Source: Verrucomicrobiaceae bacterium (lineage in GTDB: Bacteria > Verrucomicrobiota > Verrucomicrobiia > Verrucomicrobiales > Verrucomicrobiaceae). From it: a stretch of 64,000 nucleotides of DNA. Below the pieces are notes generated by a model. The model saw only the letters and a list, made by a program, of their open reading frames with translations, did not search any database and had not been told where the DNA came from. The stretch is taken from contig JAEUHN010000026.1 in the NCBI GenBank assembly GCA_016795365.1, positions 1-64,000 on the forward strand, given 5' to 3'. The position numbers and the translations under genes were made by a program. The stretch's first letter is position 1; each line of letters begins with the position of its first letter. Of the stretch, positions 61,473 through 64,000 are shown piece by piece.

Positions 61473-61826
61473 ATGTCTATGAAACGAAACCTCACGAATG
61501 CCTTCGTCTTGTTCGGCTTGGTTGCGATGGTTTTGTATTGGATCGCTTCGGAGGTGAACTATGCCCGAATGAAGCGGCCGGATGGCATGGTCACATTGGC
61601 TGACTTTAAGGCACGTTTTGGCGAGCCCGTTCGCGTGCGAATCGTGCATCGCGACGGCAGGGATTTTCATGAATTGACGGGACCAATGCCAAGCTGGCCG
61701 TGGCTTGAGGCGTTTCCTTCAAGTGCCCCTGTCTATATTTTTAACGACCAAGGACAACTCATCGAATGGTTCAGCGATCCGGGCGATCAACCGGAGTATG
61801 GTCGGCGTTGGGGAAGGGACCCATGA
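61473..61826 (+). CDS. Small membrane-anchored hypothetical protein
   Basis: ATG 61473 gives 117 residues. One N-terminal transmembrane helix (AFVLFGLVAMVLYWIA) is followed by a domain of about 90 residues with DFKARFGEPVRVRIVHRDGRDFHELTGPMPSWPW, a beta-rich pattern. An in-frame extension upstream would overlap the DUF1501 promoter region and is unlikely. No family is recognised. It is isolated between divergent neighbours, with its own 95-bp upstream gap. Confidence 0.55.
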   Translation: MSMKRNLTNAFVLFGLVAMVLYWIASEVNYARMKRPDGMVTLADFKARFGEPVRVRIVHRDGRDFHELTGPMPSWPWLEAFPSSAPVYIFNDQGQLIEWFSDPGDQPEYGRRWGRDP

Positions 61827-61909
61827 GTTGACGTTCATCATGATGACGTTGTGCAATATGGGGAGGACTAGGCTCGATTGATGGTGTTCACCGATCCACT
61901 GCTGCAATC

Positions 61910-62938
61910 ATGCTCCCCATCTCCACCATCGACGACCTCGACGAAGCTCTCAGTCGCCCGACGCCGGGAGTGCTCGGCACATTGATCCAGCTCGATGGCG
62001 ACTTCATGGTCCTCGGTGCCGGAGGCAAGATGGGGCCAACGCTGGCGCGCATGGTGAGGCGAGGGCTGGATGAGATCGGGCAAACCCAGCGGCGTGTGAT
62101 CGCGGTGTCGCGTTTCTCTTCGGCCGAGGCAGCGGCGAGTCTCCAACAGCACGGCGTGGAGACCATCGCGTGCGACTTGATGGACCGGACGGCGGTGAAT
62201 GCATTGCCCGAGGTGCCGAACCTCATCTTCATGGCTGGGCAAAAGTTTGGCACTAGCGATGCACCCGAACTCACCTGGGTGATGAACACGGTCGTGCCCG
62301 CCATCGTGGCCGAGCGCTTCGCGAAGTCGCGCATCGTCGTGTTCTCCACCGGTTGTGTGTATCCGCTCATGCCCGTGAATGGTCCAGGTTCGCGCGAAGG
62401 CGATTCGCTCACCCCGCCCGGCGAGTATGCCAATTCCTGCGTTGGGCGCGAGCGTGTGTTCGAGCACTTCGCCAAGCTGCACCGCACGCGCGTGCTGATG
62501 TTCCGTCTCTGCTACGCCATTGATCTACGCTATGGCGTGCTCATGGATGTCGCGCAGAAGGTGGCGAGCGGCCAGCCTGTTGATGTCTCGATGGGATACG
62601 CCAACGTCATTTGGCAAGGCGATGCCAGCGCGCGTGCGATCCAATGCCTCGCTCACACCTCCTCGCCGCCGATGGCACTGAACGTCACCGGCTTGGAGCG
62701 AGTCTCGATCCGCGAGCTGGCGCAGCATTTCGGTGACAAGCTCGGGCGTGCTGCCGTCATCACGGGCATCGAAAGCTCCACTGCGTGGATCTGGGACGCT
62801 GCCCGCTCGTATGGGTTGTTCGGTCCGCCCACCGTCTCGCTCGATGAGATGATCGAGGCGACCGCGCATTGGCTGAAGCTTGGTGGACAGACGATCGGCA
62901 AACCCACACACTTTGAAGTTCAAGATGGACAGTTCTGA
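61910..62938 (+). CDS. NAD-dependent epimerase/dehydratase with an altered active site
   Basis: The product has 342 residues. The cofactor loop is LGAGGKMGPTLARM. The Ser motif STGCVYPLMP is normal. The Tyr-X3-Lys motif is replaced by GEYANSCVGRERVFEHF, with Tyr followed at +4 by Cys instead of Lys. The C-terminal part has FRLCYAIDLRYGVLMDVAQKVASG and GDASARAIQCL. It belongs to the extended SDR superfamily but cannot use the classical Lys. The next gene begins 14 bp before its stop, so it is coupled to the DapA-like enzyme, probably in sugar-acid catabolism. Confidence 0.8.
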   Translation: MLPISTIDDLDEALSRPTPGVLGTLIQLDGDFMVLGAGGKMGPTLARMVRRGLDEIGQTQRRVIAVSRFSSAEAAASLQQHGVETIACDLMDRTAVNALPEVPNLIFMAGQKFGTSDAPELTWVMNTVVPAIVAERFAKSRIVVFSTGCVYPLMPVNGPGSREGDSLTPPGEYANSCVGRERVFEHFAKLHRTRVLMFRLCYAIDLRYGVLMDVAQKVASGQPVDVSMGYANVIWQGDASARAIQCLAHTSSPPMALNVTGLERVSIRELAQHFGDKLGRAAVITGIESSTAWIWDAARSYGLFGPPTVSLDEMIEATAHWLKLGGQTIGKPTHFEVQDGQF

Positions 62939-63983
62939 CGTCCGCGTTGCCTTCCATCGAGGCCTCGCCATTCCCGCGCATCCACTGGCGTTGAATGCGT
63001 CGCGCAAGCTCGACGAACGACGCCAGCGAGCGCTGACTCGCTACTACATTGCGGCGGGTGTTGGCGGGCTTGCTGTTGGGGTGCATACGACGCAGTTCGC
63101 CATTCGTGATCCGAGGATCGGTTTGTTCAAGCCGGTGCTGCAACTCGCGGCGGAGGAGATGAACATGGTTGCGCCCGCGCCTGATTCGGCTGAAGCCACA
63201 GCCACGTTCCTCCAACCGCTTGTGCGCATCGCCGGAGTTTGCGGTGAGACGAAGCAGGCTATTGCCGAGGCGACGCTCATCCGCGAACTCGGTTACCATG
63301 CTACGTTGCTCAGTCTCGGCGCGATGCGAAACGCGACCGACGACGAACTCATCGCGCACTGTCGAGCGGTCGCGGAGGTCGTGCCGGTTGTTGGATTTTA
63401 CCTTCAGCCAAGTGTCGGTGGACGCGTGCTTCCGTATGCGTTCTGGCGTCGGTTTGCGGAGATCGAGAACGTCGTCGCCATCAAGATCGCGCCATTCAAC
63501 CGTTACCAGACACTCGATGTGGTTCGTGCGGTCATTGAGGCCGGTCGCGATGACATCGCGCTCTACACGGGCAATGACGACAACATCGTCGCCGATTTCC
63601 TCACGCCGTATCGCGTCGGCGGCAAAGAACGCCGCATCGTCGGTGGCTTGCTGGGGCATTGGTCGGTGTGGACGAAGCGCGCCGTTGAGTTGCTGGATCG
63701 CTGCCGCCATGCGGATGCCACGCCCGAATTGCTGCGGCTCGGAGTCGAAGTCACGGACACCAACGCCGCCTTCTTCGATGCCGCCCATGCCTTCCACGGT
63801 TGCATCGCAGGGCTGCACGAAGTCTTGCGACGCCAGGGCCTGCTCGAAGGCATCTGGTGCCTGGACGAAAACGAAATGCTGAGCCCCGGCCAACTAGCGG
63901 AGATTGATCGTGTGTATCGCGCCTATCCCCACCTGCACGATGATGACTTCGTTGAGCGTAATCGAGATCAATGGCTGCGATAG
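62925..63983 (+). CDS. Dihydrodipicolinate synthase (DapA) superfamily aldolase/lyase
   Basis: ATG 62925 overlaps the upstream gene by 14 bp, giving 352 residues, longer than the usual 290. The barrel motifs are AAGVGGLAVGVHTTQF, the counterpart of the GTTGE loop, GFYLQPSVGG with the active-site Tyr, and the Schiff-base Lys in VVAIKIAPFNRY near residue 190, followed by LYTGNDDNIVADF. Such enzymes cleave or condense pyruvate with sugar-acid or aldehyde partners; it is not assigned to lysine synthesis. With the adjacent SDR it probably catabolises a ketodeoxy-sugar acid. The extended N-terminal part may make an oligomer contact. Confidence 0.8.
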   Translation: MDSSDVRVAFHRGLAIPAHPLALNASRKLDERRQRALTRYYIAAGVGGLAVGVHTTQFAIRDPRIGLFKPVLQLAAEEMNMVAPAPDSAEATATFLQPLVRIAGVCGETKQAIAEATLIRELGYHATLLSLGAMRNATDDELIAHCRAVAEVVPVVGFYLQPSVGGRVLPYAFWRRFAEIENVVAIKIAPFNRYQTLDVVRAVIEAGRDDIALYTGNDDNIVADFLTPYRVGGKERRIVGGLLGHWSVWTKRAVELLDRCRHADATPELLRLGVEVTDTNAAFFDAAHAFHGCIAGLHEVLRRQGLLEGIWCLDENEMLSPGQLAEIDRVYRAYPHLHDDDFVERNRDQWLR

Positions 63984-64000
63984 CTCCCACTCACACCTTC

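Overview
The window is a GC-rich bacterial chromosome segment with no phage, insertion sequence, integrase or CRISPR array. It most probably comes from the phylum Verrucomicrobiota, family Verrucomicrobiaceae or close by. The evidence is: three DUF1501 genes and three DUF1549/DUF1553 (PSD1-type) genes; secreted sulfatase, NHL, WD40 and LamG proteins, many with twin-arginine leaders; and a tmRNA whose tag reads ANSNELALAA. Genus is an inference only. Most start codons have no recognisable Shine-Dalgarno sequence, so starts were chosen from signal peptides, overlaps with the preceding stop, and family N-termini.

Layout. 1-6222: a truncated carboxypeptidase-like end, a beta-helix protein and a propeller-like protein, then a divergent set of exported hydrolases (phosphodiesterase, neutral-ceramidase-like, alpha/beta hydrolase). 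6252-6600: ssrA. 6721-11513: an Agl23-like membrane glycosyltransferase coupled to an ApbE-like flavin transferase, a self-contained marR unit with palindromic operators, then pgeF and ispE. 11521-21734: an outer-membrane barrel, an isolated nuoG, a glycine-rich RRM protein, an NHL protein with a membrane partner, a UDP-sugar epimerase and mfd. 21788-32863: a giant PSD1 cytochrome, a nucleotidyltransferase-like orphan, a sulfatase, an amidase, a phospholipase-C-like/MBL pair and bioA.

32908-42800 is the most distinctive block. Two paralogous DUF1501 proteins, a PSD1 protein, a PPC/TIG-like protein and a heme-motif WD40 protein form what looks like one envelope module. Three of its genes share the same promoter-like motif at the same spacing. 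An orphan membrane gene lies antisense between the two DUF1501 copies. 42931-50648 is mostly housekeeping and membrane genes: a fused permease/spermidine-synthase protein, DUF4870, DUF4282, trmB, a SixA-like phosphatase, lipoproteins, an M29-like peptidase and an SDR.

50708-64000: a short PSD1 protein with a minimal secretin-like protein, a DUF1287 protein, an MFS permease, an NHL protein, a DPBB-like protein and pheA. Then come a third DUF1501 gene with a non-PSD1 partner, a small anchored protein, and an overlapping epimerase/DapA-like pair. Most genes serve the envelope: cofactor-bearing or hydrolytic exported proteins, sugar-nucleotide supply and cell-wall editing, interspersed with ordinary housekeeping genes.
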